A stretch of 64,000 bases of DNA from Ascaris suum (Eukaryota; Nematoda; Chromadorea; Rhabditida; Ascarididae). Location of the stretch: NCBI GenBank assembly GCA_013433145.1, contig CM024185.1, positions 2,988,501 to 3,052,500 on the forward strand, in the 5' to 3' direction. Both the position numbers and the translations under genes were made by a program. Positions 12,912-26,200 of the stretch are shown piece after piece; within the stretch, counting starts at the first letter, position 1, and the number at the start of each line of letters is the position of its first letter. Below the pieces are notes generated by a model. It saw nothing but the letters and a program-made list of their open reading frames with translations. It did not search any database and was not told where the DNA came from.

Positions 12912-14541
12912 CTATTTCAAAACTTGTGCCAGCTCCTGAAGAGAATCATTCGCGAGTGCAACGAGATCCTTCTTGACGCACACACTAGACGCATATATCA
13001 ACAACATTCGACGAACACTTTCCCAATCTTCCGCTAACGGATCAATGCTCTTCCATATGCTCAGCAAACTGCAAAAATGATTAAACTCTTAATACTGACA
13101 AGTACTGATGCCGATAAGATAACATGGATAAGGCAAGACTGATAATTAGAAAGTAATGAGCTCGAATCCCACCTGCCGACAAACCTTTTTCACCGGAAGA
13201 ATAATTCTTATTTCACAACTTCCTTGCTAAATTTTAACCGAGAAGTGGTCCGACCTGGCAAACATTGAGTTCTGCACGTTTAAATTTCAATACGATTTAG
13301 TAGGTTTAAATGATTTCCAAAAGATTTTGAAAATTGTGGAACTCAGGGAGAGACTTCAGCCCGTCGTCAACTCAAATTATTGGTCTCCTTTTTATTTTAC
13401 CGAAGGAACTTTAAAGCAATCGACGAACAAAAACGTTTTGCACACCGATGCATTCAGTGGTTTCATACCGCTGAAATATTCACAACAAAACCCTTTCCAT
13501 AAGTCTTTACTGTTTCAGGCCAAGAACACTCCCTCCTCGTGTCTTCATGCCATCCTCATTGAAAATTACCAACGAATTAGCGTATCCCTATCAGCTATGT
13601 AGTAACGTATAACATCCTATTTCTGTTTGAAAACCTTGATGAAATTAAACACATATCCCCATATCTCGAAAAAAAAAGAATGAGATGTGAAAACATACTG
13701 CTTCAAGATTGACCGTTGATACTTGTACGTTTCAGAGATGAGATTACCGCCTCCTGGCCTTTCTTCATCGTCAAGCAGTTTCGTCATAGATTCCTGAATG
13801 GAAGGCCAAACTTCACCCTTGAATCGGCGATACATAAATGAGCCAGTTGTTTCACACATAGTAACTATCACCTGAAAAAAAAAAAACTACGAGCTTCTCG
13901 ATTTAAGACTCTTCAGATAAATGTGAAAAAGTTCTACTCTATCAAATGTATGTAATAAACCTACACATCCCCTTGACATATACTCCCCCTCCTCCCCCTT
14001 CCTAACTTTCTTCTGCCTTCTACCTACTGCATGTGGCAACGTTTTCAGGCCAGCACCTTGTTATGGCCTCCACTCCCCTTCATCTCTGTAACGGCCCCAC
14101 GCCCTTACGATCACTTTTGGCAGTTGTAAGCGAGATCGAACTGCCACATCTTTCTTCTTTTTTCCCTTCAGGTGTTATTCACTGGAAAATAAAACGCATG
14201 GTCCGATCTTACCAAGATAAATGCTTGCGGCGTCTTAGCCACTCTTCCTTCCCGATTTGGGAGAAAACACGATCTTACAACCTGACCATAATCGTATCAT
14301 ACCATCATTTACTCTCTAAATCCCCAGTTTTAATGTCAAATAAATAAATCATACCTTGAATGCTTGTTTCCGAGCGAGGAAGTTATTACCGATAGCATTC
14401 GACTTAACACCTGGCCAGTTCTCGTGTACCAACGGGCATAGGCGATTCGGGAAATTCGCTAACGCCTCGAGTGATAATTTTAGGAGTTTCAAAACCAATA
14501 AACGATTTCTCAATTCGCGTGACGATGTGAGATGTTTCGTT
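12912..14541 (-). other. TTI1: TTI1 C-terminal conserved block (last three exons)
   Basis: These three exons are the firmest part of the TTI1 assignment. The joins at 14355/13871 (phase 0) and 13699/13068 (phase 2) are unambiguous. The order of features is that of the family: an LxLLKLLxLSLEAL helix pair, a WPGVKS repeat, a cysteine-containing helix followed by SFMYRRFKGEVWP, a Lys/Arg helix ISETYKYQRSILK, then SVRRMLLIYASSVCVKKDL. Donors are GTATGATT and GTATGTTT; acceptors are TTTTTTCAG, GTTTTGCAG and TTTTTGCAG. Confidence 0.9.
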
Positions 14542-17202
14542 CTGCAAAACATCGTTAGTAACTAAACGTATAAAAAACCGTCAGACTCCTCCACAACTAT
14601 TTAAACAGAAAATACCACGATGGTCTGATAAAGATCAGGCAGACTACGTAGTACCTGTGAATAATCTGAACCATGACTTCCGGACAGAGTGATCTGTTTT
14701 CACTGGAAGGATCGTGATTCCCTCTTTTCGTTGGCCTAGCAGCAAGACGAACAATCCCTGCAGTCCACAGCTAGTGATGTTAATTTCTTTAAATATAGAG
14801 ATCGAGTAGGCGCCACTCGAAACAGGTTACTTCAATGGCCTTTCAAGTCGGAAAGAAAGACCTCTTAGGCGATTCCCTCTCCCTTCCAAAACCAAAATGA
14901 AGGAAAACGAAGGAGCTTTTGGAAGGTTTTAGTGAATATTCCTAATCCCGATTGTCGAGACGAGTGTCGTGGTGGAGGGTAGATGGGGTGATGCAAGGCG
15001 CGAATGAAGCCTGTCGGGAACAGTTGGTGGTTGGATGGTGGATGGTGCTAATCGAGACCAATGTTGGACGAACGGATGGGGTTGATGTGAGACGCGAACG
15101 TGGCCAACGCCCATGCCTTCTCCCTGCTTACATTTCAGTATATAGCAAATCTATCATCCTTTCGATCCTCTGCGTCTTCGTAAGTGAAGCTCGAATCCTT
15201 TAGCGTTTCGCCTTGATCTGGATAACTGTAGCGCCACATCGCGTATGACGACCTCTGAGAATCCATTTGCGTTCGCTTTTCGATTTTCGAATAGCCAGCA
15301 TGCGTCATCTTCTTTCCTGTCTTTTCACTCGACTTGCAGATGCACTCGTTGCATCGAGTGCAACATTGATCATTTTTTCAACTGCATCCTTACCTCTCTT
15401 CCCAATTTACGTTTGAAAAATGTTTTCTTATTTGTGCTTACACAATTTACGACCACCGAAATTCTATAAAATCAGATGTCGCTTTGAATTAAGATAAAAA
15501 GACTCACCAAAAGATATCGTAAAGCAAGAAAACAGTACAAGAAGAAAAGAGAGATGTGGAGAGCGACATTTTTATGGCGCGTCCGCCCAAACGCTTTATT
15601 AGTTGAAACAACATCAAAGAAATATGACCAAGAATTACTAGGAGTTAAAAACGAACATAAAACAGCGAACCGTTTAAGTATAGTTATAATGGCCGAAACG
15701 AATTCCGGTATTCGACGTTTTGTCGTATTCATTTCGCTATTTTCTTCATCATCATAGACTTCATCTTCTTCCTTTTCATTCGGAAACCATTGCGTTACAT
15801 CAATCACAAAGCTGATCATTGCACGAAGAACGGCCGGTGTGCATTTCTATGAACAAGTAGTAATGAACTATTAAATAAAAAAATATAAAACCGATTAAAC
15901 AAAATTTGCATTGTGATATTCCAGTAAGAAATTTTTTTTTTTGAAATAGATAAGATTTCTCTTCACCAAACCTCCTCCTTTATAACCTTTAGTTAAAAAT
16001 TTCCGATCAAATCCGTTCCCTCATACTTGATTGATTGTCGACTTGCATTCATTTAGAAATTTTAAGTGCACGATTTCCGAAGAAAGACAGGATGGAAGAC
16101 AAGGAGGAGGGAAAGGGATGGGAGGAGGGAGGGATAGGAATGTGTAACTCGTCGGAATCTTCGGATCCCAACTTGCTCCTCTCCCTTCTTCAATTAAAGC
16201 GAACACTAAAACTAAATCAGCCAAACTCAGGAAAGAGGGCCTGTTACTTACCGTATCATTCCTGTCTAACAGAGAAATCATTTGATTATTCATTAGGCAT
16301 GCTGTGGCAAAGAATGTTTTCTCGTTGCATAAGTCGAGTAACGCCGTCACCAAACGTGCCGAGCGAATCAACTGCCAAGAAACACCCGATATGCAAATAT
16401 GTGACAACAATGCATTAGCATACTTGAGGCATAGCAGTGAGACGGATGGCTCATGCATTCCCTTAAACAATCAAAGTTACGCATGAAGTCGCTGCTGATC
16501 AATGGGTGGTGCAAAGTTTACCGTACAGCCCTGAATAAACACCCCTTCTCATCCAATGAAACCGCACAGCTTTGAATAAATATCCCCTTCCTTCTCATCC
16601 AATAAGCTATAAAGAATGCACACAGATAAATGCTAAATGTTGCATCGAACTAAACACTATGAACGCTAGAGGAATTCTCACACGGAAACGTCAAATTCTT
16701 TGGAGCTTCGGCCCCAAATTTTAAGCATATTCTAGAAACGCAGTGGACTTCCGGTTCTGAAATTTCAGTATTCTTTTAGACTTCTGCCGTCGCATGTTAA
16801 ACTATTCCACATTTTTCTGAAACGAAAGCACCGAAAAAAATATCATAATGTTCCGAATCAAGTAAAGTTATTAAATTAACACACCATCTAACCCGCCGAC
16901 CACTCAGTCCTACTGCATTACTTCTCTTGCTTGGAATCTATATCGAGTGGATTTTAAATTAAATTAGGAACTTTATTTTATCACCTGATTTTCAAAACTG
17001 AAACCCTATTTCTCCACCTATTATAGCTAGGCAGTTCTTGAAAAAAAAATCTATTGAATAGAGTGATAAGCTCGAAGCACAACAACCTCAGCGAGATCAC
17101 GAGCAGCTTCATCTGCTGCCGACGATATAAGTCGAATCGCGGATGCACGCCATTCGAAAATATGAACCATACACCTGGTAAGTAGCTGCAAATTCATTTT
17201 AG

Positions 17203-17271
<69 letters not shown>

Positions 17272-20200
17272 GTAACGACGTACGGCTCCCTAAATAATAT
17301 AGAGTGTAATAAAAACGAACTGAAGCAAGAGGTGCAGGAAGGGGGAGCAGCACACAGAAAAGTTGAATAAGCTTCCTCAACTGAAATTTTCTAATCATGC
17401 TTCTCTAATCTCCTTTTCTCCTCGTGCAATGCATACTATATATTCAAGTACAAATTGAACAGAAATTACCCGACATTTCTTCGCTTTCGAATCGATACAA
17501 CGAAAGGCGGCACCAATAACACAAAGATCTATTGCGCGTCGTATAACAATCGTGTCATATTCATTTATCACCTCTACAAATAAATGAACATTTTACGATA
17601 ATATACAAAGAAAATTTCAATTTCAGGTGTTCTTCTCAGAAGATCAAAGACCGCTTTGTACGAGGTTAACTTAAACTTTACATATCAAAAACTGTGGGTT
17701 TATTGCAATCACAAAATTAAAAAATTATAAAAGTTTCATAGAAACCTCATGGTACCAAATTTCTTTTCAGCATATTTTAAATGAAGGTAAAGCGAGGCCG
17801 GAAGCGAATATAGGCCCGCAAAAGCAGATAATTGAAAAAACTGCAGTAACCATAACTTACCCGTCTCAATAACTTCCACAGCATCTAATTCTATGGAAAT
17901 TCGATCCAGGAATGATTTGCATAAAATTTCAACGCTCGAATTTTGCATCGCTTCATCAGCTTTTCTCGAAACTTTCGTTTGTAATTCACGTATAAGAAGT
18001 AATGAGATAATCATGAATGCAAGACGTTCTTCGAGCGAATTCATATACCATATCTTGTTATCACAGTATAATAATGCCGACTAAAACAAATACGATTATA
18101 TTTAGAAATTATTAATCTCAGAAGGGGATTAAGAAAGAATCTCCATTAAAAGGTGGAAAATGGGGGAGTACATAAGGTAGCATATTGATCGCACACCGTA
18201 ATTAAAATATCCCTCAATTATCAAACAAATTTTTGAAAAACATCTATCATATTTACGTTAGAAGAAATGATTTTCGAATAAACTTTAAGAAATTATCCAA
18301 CGAAGACATTTTCCTAAAATTTACATTCCAAGGCAATGATACTATATTATAACGTCAAAGAGTAGACCGCCTTAGAGCAAAATAAATTAACTGAGAGATC
18401 TTTGGGTGGTCTTTTCCATCCACTCACCATTGTCTCCCCCCTATCAATTTTTGGCAACCAATAAATCATTCCGATAGGAAAAATAAAAGTCAAATGGAAA
18501 AATTTAAATAAAAATGAAATCGCATAAAAACTCAGATAGAAAAATTAAAAAAGAAAGAAAAAAAAAACTAACTTCCGCTGCGTCAAATTTCGCTAATTTC
18601 AAACAAATATTTCGTAAATCCGTCATATGAATACCATAACGGAGTTTCAATTGTGAACAAAAATCTAAAAGAAAACAACGACGTTTAGCAGAAAATTCAA
18701 CTATATTTTCTTAACGCTAAAAAAGAAAGAAATGACTCCTCACAACTTTTCAAATATTAGAAAAAAAACGATGAAATTTTTTGTGGAAAATTATAAAAAT
18801 GATAAAATTTCGAGAAAAATCGAATCGGATGATAAAATTCTCATAAAAATCAACGTTTTTTTTTAAAAAAATTTTTATAATGAATGATTAATTCAAATCT
18901 AAATAAAGAAAATTTTAAAAAATCAGCCCAAATGATGAAATTTTTTAGAGAATCAAATCAAAATCAATCCGAACCCTAACGGCCTTCAATAACAATGACC
19001 GTTGAACTTTTTCTATGTATCATCACATAATAACAACAGCAGGTGCTATAACTTATAATTTCTGTAATAAAAAGTCACATAATAACAACAAAAAAAAATT
19101 AAATCTATAATTTACAAGTAAACAGCATATTTTTCCAAGTTATTTAACTTGCATGGATATGGCGTTCACATAAATATAACAAAAATTAAGCATTGGTAAA
19201 GTCACAAAGACAGTTTTAACGACACAAAAACATATTTTTCGCAACTCTACCACTCTGCAAGAAAAATTTAATCCTGAGAAACGTGAAAAAACATTACGAA
19301 GTGCTACTTTATTTCCCATCAACAAAGTGAGATGGCGCAACGAAAGGAGGAGAGAGACGGGGAAGCGTAACGGATATGAACATCCAACTAGACCTTCTGC
19401 CCGAAACTTGATATATGCTTCATTTCCAAAAACTATCCTTCACTTACCAAATTTCTTGCAGTCTTTATCTACTTCAACGACAAGTTCCATTGCCGACCGA
19501 TTGACGACTGCACACGACACCATACAATCGACCAATTCTTCGAGAATTTTCTCATCCGATGTAAACATCGAAGCAAGGTCAGTCAATTTGGTTATGCGTA
19601 AAATGCCACATATCTGCAACAATATCCTCCTTAAGTGAATTATCGCAGAGAAGGAAAAACCAGCAAATATTTCATTACCAGGATCTTTGCACAAACCTCA
19701 CTGAGACGACCGAATAGCAAGATCGCCACTACATTAACGCCAAAATAGCTGCATTCCAAATATTCCAAAAGAACGCATGGATGCATCCAAAATCTTTCCA
19801 TTAGCATATTGCAGATATGTCTCATGGTTCAAACACCAACAGTGGAACCACAAGCGCAAGCAAACTTCCAGCTTGGCACTACAACGCCATCGCCGGTGAG
19901 CCGGATATTTGCCCCTCCACCTCCCGCCACATCTCCAAGCTTCTGTACTTCAATTACCGTTTTCTTCAACTCAAACAACTGTGAAGTTGCAAAAGAAATC
20001 AACAACTGCAATAATAGCACTCTTATGTTTAATATAACTTTCACCTATTCATTCGTGAAAATAACTATCCATTTTCACTGAGAATATATTTGACTTCAAT
20101 TTCAGGTTAAATTTGGTTATCGGTGATCGCCATTATATTAAAGTCATATATTTATGAACGGATGTTACAACATGCATTTCCCGAGTCTCAGGATGCAACC

Positions 20201-23200
20201 TATCATTATGGGAAGGATAATAAGCGGCGAAATTCAACGGCTTCTAATATTATATGGCCAGTAGAACACCAAATTTTGCTCATTTGTGATGACTGCAATA
20301 CCGAAGCACGGATTCGGATTCACTTAGGATGGTGAAAAATTCAACTGAAATCTGAAAAACAGATGCATGAGAAAATTTCTATTTTGAACTCCCGGTCAAA
20401 ATTTTAACCAGATGAGCTCATAAACAATCACCGATTAAGTTGAACAATTTTTTTACATGATTCCACCAAGATTCCATCAATAGCGTTCACCTTCAGAGAT
20501 ATGGATCCTCTCTCGTTCCCTCTGACTACTGCTCTAAGCGAGTTACTATTCAAACACAACAAAAACTATAAAATAATTTCGTTAACAAATAAGAAGATTC
20601 CACGCGTGGAAAAGGCTATGCATTTCTTTGCGATTAAGACACGCCTAAATTCAACTATGTCAAGCGAAATCCAAGTAGACCTTTGGGGAGGAGTAATAAG
20701 GAGTGAAAGGAATAAGAAAATTTTTTGTTTATTTAAAAATCGTAAAGCGTTACTTACCTGTTGGAATGGTACTCGAACATCACCATCCCGCCATACTTGT
20801 ATTCTGATAGTTCGACACAGTTCGCGAATCTTTCTTCGCAAGCGTTCTTCTTTTAATGCCTTATTACGCGTCAATTTCAACAAAGCGGCCGCCTCTTGCC
20901 TTATACTGCAAACACAGCGATATAGTAAATGCTGAAATGCATACAAAAAGATGTGAATGCAAACTATGAGCTTAAAATTTAAAAAGAGTTGTGAATGAAA
21001 TAAGAAAATATGAGAAATTGTAAGGATTCTCAAACGACGTATAAATAGTCGCATGCGAAAGCGTTGAAGTTCGCATGCGAGCTATTTGGTTTTAAATTTT
21101 CCCTTCTGAAAAGATTTTCGAAAGAGCAAAACAAGTGAATGCACGAGCAGAAGAAAGGAAGGAAGATGGGAGACCGAATGCGGCAGATGAAGCCAAAAAG
21201 GAGAGCTTATAGGTTACCCCTCATTGATCCATTAAGAAAAGAGCATAAAATGACCAGGAAGATCATCTAGCGATGAAGTCGGAAAAAAACACACGAGATT
21301 CATATCAAAAATTCCACGGAAAATTTCAAATCCATAAACGTTGCTTACTTAGGAAAAAATTCCTGCACAAACGGGTTCGAGTCTATAAAATTACATCTAC
21401 GTCAACAAACTACCGCTTAAAAGCTTTAAATTATCTCCAAGAATATGTCTCTTAATTCCTTCCCTCCCGCAGATTCCCTTTCAAACCCCCTCCTCTCCCG
21501 AAATGAATCAACGACTTTAACAAACAATCAGCTGATTGAAAAACGAACCGTTCATATTTATCATCCACCAAAACCGTGCCCACGTCTTCAACGGCTCTCT
21601 CGAGTACCTTGCCGAACGCCTTCTCACACCGCATATAAAGAAATTTCACACAAGAAATTACATGCATTCGAACACGAAAATCGACGTTACTGCACAACCG
21701 TGCCAACATCTGCTTCACCTGTAACACATATATGCAAGAGCACATATATATTAGGCTTAAGTTTTTTACACCCTTCTCTTAGCTTCATCATGTCTCCTTA
21801 TCTATAAGCATTTTCTCTACACGTCACTACTTCTTTCCCTTCCTTTCCTGCACTGACAGTTACACAAGAGAACTTCTTCCCACCGCCCCCCCCCCCCAAC
21901 CTTTTCATCACCGCTTCTCGGTCACTTAATCCCACAGTGTCTTCAACTACATAGAGATCACGTCCACAGCGTCAACTGTGACTACTTCGTTCATAGTCAA
22001 TTAGGATAACTATATGAACGGAAACATCCGAAGATACCTTTTAAGTGAACCTCATTAAACAAAAACGTTCATTAATGAAAAAATGCACATTTAAAATTCA
22101 TTAAAGAATCCACTGTAAGTGAAATATATCATACACCAGCGCTTGCACGAATCATTAGGCAACGATTATAAATTGATAAAGAGTACTGAATCGTTGTACG
22201 CTTAAAAAAAGAAAGTTAGATGAAGCATCATTGGCATCTATGGTAAGCAACTATTAACAGCTCGGATATCGCATACTTTATATTATTCAAGTCCAGATTT
22301 ATATTTTGAAATGATATAAAATAAAACCATAATAAAAAAAATCTATTCATAAAAAATACCAAAAAACAGCACTAAAGAGAAATGAAGCAAAAGATCAAAA
22401 TTTTATCTCTAAGAAAAAACATCTGAATTGAAAAATTCTCCTCGATCGCCTCTCAAAAAAAAATGCAAGCATAACGGTAAAAATAACATCAAACATATCT
22501 ACATACTTTTATCTAAAAAAACTCAGAAAATAGACCACAACATTATCAACTTACTATATCGACGATAATTTTCTTATTTTCGTCCACAAATATATCCGAC
22601 TGCGGCAAATGACTGTGTGAGACACCAGCTTCTTTTGAGCATTCTGAAGTTCGTTCTACAGAAATCACATCGGTTCCATCTTTTATCGATTGGTCTTCAA
22701 TGCTACCTGTCAGCGCCCTATCATCTTTACATTTCTGACTTCGATCGAACATTCTATTGTTCATCGTCGTTTCAACTGCGTTTGCAACGATCTGCAACTT
22801 TTTCACTTCACATTTCTTAAAGAACTGACAGCACGATTGTAAAATGGCGTTCATTCGCGTTAAACAATTGGTTTTTCGAAAATGGGTAAATCAACGGGTT
22901 TTTCCAAGGCAAATTAACTAGACCAGAGGGTTTTTTCAAGGCAATTTGACTAGATCAGTGGTTTTTTCCGGGCAAACTGACTAAATCAACGAGTTTTTTC
23001 AAAGACATATGACTAAGCATCGCAAATAAAAATATATTTTGCGAGGATCAGATGTAAGAAGACACAGACCTCATGCGTATTCGGGGTATCTACATTCCCT
23101 CCTACAAGCCCCCTCGCGCTCTCTCTTAATTCCCAATCACATCTTTGGCAGAACATAAAATGCACAACTGACAACTTTTTATCATCCAACCTCTACAACT

Positions 23201-26200
23201 TACCTGTTGAATACCTTTATTTACAGCCAGCGAAACGGATATACAAGCTCTAATTCTAACAATACACCTCCCCCTCGTTCTCTATCTATAGCATAAATCT
23301 CCGCAACAGATATCCGAATTAAATCAGAGGGCTTATTATCGAAAATATGACATAATACAAGATTAAATACTAACCAGTAATGTTTCGATGAGTATAAACG
23401 AATTCTGATCGCTAACAGCGACCATGTGCACTCTCGAAAGAACCCCCGGCAATACGAAGGCAATCTGATAAACGTAATCTGCACGTTTCGCTCCCAAAAT
23501 AAATCGTCTTAAGATACGAGCTGCCAATAGTCTATAAATTGCTTGGTGAATTGCAATAAAAACGGCTCAGAAAGCAATGAAATGCTAATAAATGACAAGT
23601 TAATTTTAAATGAACCAATTTTCTCCTCAATAAAGACGCACTCTTTCAGCACCGTTTGTTAGGTTCTATTCACGAATTAAATTAGCACAATAAATAGGTC
23701 ATTTTCATACAACTTTACCACCATACCTAATAGGAAAACGATCGGGACCAGAAAGAATCTCCCCCCCCCCCCCCCTAACCTATCAATTCGAAAACGACAG
23801 ACGACGGGAGTAGAGGGATTGAGGGGGGATGGAATAACGAGATGGAGAGGACCAAGTCCATGTCTTTCCCACAAATCCCGTAATGGCAATATTCCCCTCC
23901 GACTGCAAGTAATAAACTTCTTCGTTATGAATGAATAACAGCTCGAATTTCAGTACTTTATCTACTGCAAACCTATTAGACTTTTCGCGTGAATAAAGAC
24001 TAATCTACAAGAAATAAATGAAGCATAAAAAGGCCACCCACCTCGATCGTATATCACGACTCGTCGCCTGAAACACTTCCAGGCAAACATGCACTATTGC
24101 TGCCGCTACAGGAACGTTATTTAGCGAATATAACACTGCAATAAATGCATTTATCAATTCATATACACATAACTGGCCGCTAACCTTTGATGTATCGGAA
24201 ACGACAGAAATTGCTAATCAATATGTTAGTAGAAGATCCATACAAAATGAAACACTATATCTTAATTATAGCCGGAATACGCTAACTTTTGCAGGATACT
24301 ATGTATCAACCAATTTGAAGGCCCTATGAAGGAGATATAAAACATGCCATAAGCGCTTAATATGAAGACTTTTAGACATTACTTAGAAAGAGAAAATTAT
24401 AGTATACAAGAACTGTTTAAGTCCCTTGCTGAAAAATTCAAATATTTCGGATTTCCCTCAGAGCAAAAGCCAAAGGAGTGACTTCTAGGCCATATGAAGT
24501 GCCATTACTTCAATATGGAATAATGACGCAAAATAAAATTGCATGAACATTGTTGGGGATGACTCGATCAAGAAAAACACAACTTTTGTTTCCTTCACTC
24601 CATCTTGGCTTTCCTTCCAAAACAGAATCATTTTTTCCTTCACTCTCCCATCTTCAAATTTCCTCCAAACATCTTCAAATCGCACGTTTTCCTTTAAATC
24701 GGAATACCTCATCAAATCCTGAATTCCCTGTCTTTTCAGGTGAAGAGAACACAGGTGTGCAGAATATAACTAACCTTTTCGAAATACATGTACTTCAGCA
24801 ATCATTGAAATAAGATTGCCCAATATACGAAAAATGCAATCGAATGTTGGAGTACCATGTGGTTTTTCCAGTAAAACGCAAATGTTCGAAATCATCCTCA
24901 GCACTGTCAACGGTACTTCCTTGTTGATAGTGGCGAACTTAAATTAAAATATACAAGATGAAAACAATCAAAAGTTCCACATGAGAAATTTTTTCTATTA
25001 GAGATCACTGTACTGAAAATAAATTTTCAAAGACGAGTTTGCAGCATAATGGAAAATCGCTAGATTTGCAGCGATTGATCTGTGTTTGAATAAGTAAATT
25101 CGATTCTCAATAGGATGTTGCCCAGGTGGGACACTTGTCAAGCCATCAATAACGTTTTACGCTTGGCAATGTTGCCAAGCCGTAAAACGCACCGGTAATT
25201 AACCGAATACATAGCCATCTTTCTGACTATCAGGACTAGAGAAATGAAGATTACAAATATCTTCAACTGACGCCGCCTCAATTTCCTAAGATGGCATAGA
25301 AATGACTGTGATATGGCACCCACAACCGCTGAAGGCAAAGACGGGAAGAGAAGAAAGTGGAAGCTGAGAGTCACTTTCCTTGTCGTCCCTCCTTAAACCC
25401 TTTTTCTAGTACTATAGCTGAAAAGAGCAATCCAGCAGAAAATCCAGTAATCCAACAAATCCACAAAACATTTTCAAGCTCTATAGTAGTAACCAACGAG
25501 CGTTTCTCTATCAAACAACTTACAGCAAAAAAGCAAAGAGGAGCAGCTGCTCATTATTTATATCCAACAAACTCCCAATTTCTGCTCCGCTTAGACACTT
25601 CAAGTTAAGTGTGACGCCCTATATGACTAAAAACATCTTGTAAACTCCATTCTTAGAAAAATTCAATAATTCAATAATTCAATTGCCATCCAAATTAATG
25701 CACCTTAATGAAGCCAAAATTGGACGCATAATTTCTACAAACCTAATAAGGAGGCAGTTTGGCTTCGAAATCGAACGAATGGAGAAAGGGAGAGGAGAAG
25801 AGGAAAGATGAACGACGGAAAGAGATAATGACGTTGGGAGGGAAAAACGGCATAAATTTGTCGCATCCCTTTGCTCGTGCTGTCAATGCCCGCTCTCCTC
25901 ACCCAATTCCCACCCAATCATCCTAATATCTCATCTTATATTTAATCATAGATTAAAAAACAAAGGTGTACATATGCTTCAAAACATTTCAACTTTATCA
26001 TAATAAACAGCCTTTTCAAGAAAGAATAAAAAGAAATTAACCTCCTTATTTGATCGATAAAAATATGCAAATTTTTCGATCAGCTCTTCAAACGAATCGA
26101 TAGGATATTTCAGCCCATATTTAAGTATTGCTTCGGTGATTTTGCGTGTAATAAATAATAACATTTGCATAGCCATTTGTTTATTCTTATCCGATAAACA

